Source: Parasalinivibrio latis (GTDB lineage Bacteria > Pseudomonadota > Gammaproteobacteria > Enterobacterales > Vibrionaceae). Taken from it: 64,000 nucleotides of DNA. Each line of letters starts with the position of its first letter. The first letter of the stretch is position 1. Shown piece by piece: positions 62,823-64,000 of this stretch. The notes below the pieces were generated by a model. The model had not been told where the DNA came from. It did no database searches and saw only the letters and a program-made list of their open reading frames with translations. The stretch lies in contig NZ_CP098813.1 in NCBI RefSeq assembly GCF_036825535.1, positions 1,736,001 through 1,800,000 on the forward strand, in the 5' to 3' direction. The translations under genes were made by a program, and so were the position numbers.

Positions 62823-64000
62823 TTATTTACGTACTGTTACCGCATCTACGTTTGGACCACCAGAACTGGTAAGGCCAACCAGAGAAACAGTGTTTGCGCC
62901 GCTGTTGAGTGTTATCTCCACCAGCTCTACTTTCCACGTTGCCCAGCTGCCGCTTGGTGCAAACGAGACAGTAGAAACCTGTGAACCATTCACTTCAACG
63001 TTAAGCGAACGGTTTGAACCACCGCCGTTAGCGTAGCGGATCGCAAGGACATAGCTGCCTGCAGAATCTGCATTGACTGAGAACGATGCCTCACCGCCAG
63101 ATGACGGGTAATCAACGAAGCCGCTTCCGGAATAACCGCCATGATTGCTGGCTGTAACCGCACCACCACTCAGTGCTGCACTTTCAGCTTCAAGAGGTGC
63201 ATCGCTGTCGTCAAGTTGCAGCAGGAACGCAACCAGTTTGTCCTTGCTACCCTGACTCAGAGACGATGCATTTCCGTGCGCACTGTTATTGATCACGTCA
63301 TACAGTGTGTTGGCAGAACCATCATGCAGGTAAGGTGCAGTATTCCAAACACCTTTAAGCGTCGGGGTATCAATACCATCCAGAGAGGCGCCCAAACGTT
63401 GACCCGAACCTGCTGTTAAAGTACCGACATCATGTCTCACATCGAGAGCACTGTCGGTATACTCCGGCCCGCTGTGGCAGGAACTGCAGTTCAGGGAGTC
63501 GTATACGGCTTTACCCGCGAGAGCGTCAGCAGTAGGCATACCACCCGCATCACGCAATGGGCTCGGTGGCACATCCGCAAGCGAAGTGACATAAGCAGAC
63601 AACGCATCCAGGCTGGCATTCACGCCGGCTTTTGGATCACCCAATGGCTGGTTGCGCGTACCGGTATTAAACTGGTCGTCACTGAGGAAACCACGGCCGC
63701 CGAAATTCGCACGCATGTCATGCTCGAAATCGTGGATTTCGTCGAAGTTACCTGTCCAGTGAACCGGTCCGTGCCCGGTACCCTTTCTGCCACGAAGTGT
63801 CGTGGTGTTGCGCAGGCCTTCACCACGGTTGGTGAAGTCAAACACCCGGTGGTCTGAACCACCATCAAGGTGACAGCTGGCGCAGCTCAGGTATCCGTCA
63901 TTGCTCATTCGCAAATCAGACGCCTGGTAGAAGATTTTCTTACCTTCGAGTACCGTCGCTGACAACAGCTCATTGGCAACAACATCCGTCGATTTCGGTG
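62823..64000 (-). CDS. Dihaem cytochrome c peroxidase-like protein fused to a carbohydrate-binding module (5' end missing)
   Basis: The frame remains open to the right edge, so the N-terminus lies outside the window. The visible 392 or so residues hold two CxxCH haem sites (CASCH and CSSCH), with the peroxidase/MauG-like blocks RNTTTLRGRKGTGHGPVHW and TPTLKGVWNTAPYLHDGS. After a linker rich in small residues, the last ~120 residues look like a CBM6/35-type beta-sandwich (LEAESAAL, GYSGSGFVDY, YVLAIRYANGG, NTVSLVG). A secreted, haem-containing, polysaccharide-targeted oxidase or peroxidase is inferred. Confidence 0.83.
   Translation of the reverse strand, partial: PKSTDVVANELLSATVLEGKKIFYQASDLRMSNDGYLSCASCHLDGGSDHRVFDFTNRGEGLRNTTTLRGRKGTGHGPVHWTGNFDEIHDFEHDMRANFGGRGFLSDDQFNTGTRNQPLGDPKAGVNASLDALSAYVTSLADVPPSPLRDAGGMPTADALAGKAVYDSLNCSSCHSGPEYTDSALDVRHDVGTLTAGSGQRLGASLDGIDTPTLKGVWNTAPYLHDGSANTLYDVINNSAHGNASSLSQGSKDKLVAFLLQLDDSDAPLEAESAALSGGAVTASNHGGYSGSGFVDYPSSGGEASFSVNADSAGSYVLAIRYANGGGSNRSLNVEVNGSQVSTVSFAPSGSWATWKVELVEITLNSGANTVSLVGLTSSGGPNVDAVTVRK

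Noticed and set aside
1..64000. CRISPR arrays, phage-defence islands, tRNA or rRNA genes
   Set aside because: No regularly spaced direct repeats, no cas, restriction, toxin-antitoxin or retron genes and no tRNA-like cloverleaf with CCA context were recognised by eye on either strand.

Overview
The window looks like chromosome from an aquatic gammaproteobacterium, most like Alteromonadales. It has a Pel exopolysaccharide operon, E. coli-like RNase II, DeaD, FolX, FolM, TcyP and MenI/YdiI homologues, KtrAB, a ModABC system, a two-adaptor RND pump, and several c-di-GMP proteins. I see no rRNA, tRNA, CRISPR array, prophage or intact insertion sequence. The lineage is inferred from protein resemblance only.

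Layout. 1-6 kb: 3' part of a Pel operon (end of pelB, then pelC-D-E-F-G), closed by a strong hairpin. 6-10.8 kb, minus strand: a TolC/HlyD/two ABC-2 permease export operon with no ATPase gene, behind a perfect palindrome. 11-15.3 kb: divergent deaD and rnb. 15.3-16.1 kb: gene-poor region with two opposed terminator-like hairpins. 16.1-18.6 kb: glgX and an NlpC/P60 lipoprotein. 18.6-20.5 kb: an SDR gene divergent from folM-folX (tetrahydromonapterin synthesis). 20.7-24.8 kb: cytochrome b561-yceI, a thioesterase with a small DUF3389-like gene, an M48 lipoprotein protease and an aromatic/aspartate aminotransferase. 24.8-30.6 kb: a 970-residue propeller-GGDEF protein, a Nudix-YjbR pair, an unknown gene, a MITE-like inverted repeat and a COG0523 metallochaperone.

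30.7-36.1 kb holds the most unusual unit: six tightly packed minus-strand genes (DedA, ATP-grasp ligase, DinB-like, NRDE, YHS, and a bifunctional OlsF-like acyltransferase). I infer an uncharacterised membrane or aminolipid pathway. 36.4-41.4 kb: adjacent tldD-tldE, an alpha/beta hydrolase and a TetR gene sharing a near-identical palindromic operator, and dps. 41.6-50 kb: an EAL phosphodiesterase, a dicarboxylate/glutamate symporter and a two-adaptor RND operon. 50.3-56.3 kb: clcA, ktrAB, a small unknown gene and tcyP. 56.3-60.7 kb: modABC divergent from amtB, which has a sigma-54 promoter with an NtrC-like site. 60.7-61.8 kb: gene-poor region. 61.8-64 kb: a SLAC1/TehA transporter and the C-terminal part of a dihaem cytochrome fused to a carbohydrate-binding module.

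Common themes are c-di-GMP control of a biofilm polymer (PelD receptor, one GGDEF, one EAL protein), envelope export and lipids, and ion or nutrient transport (K+, Cl-, cystine, glutamate, molybdate, ammonium). Starts were reassigned where an internal codon had a better ribosome binding site or matched known family N-termini.
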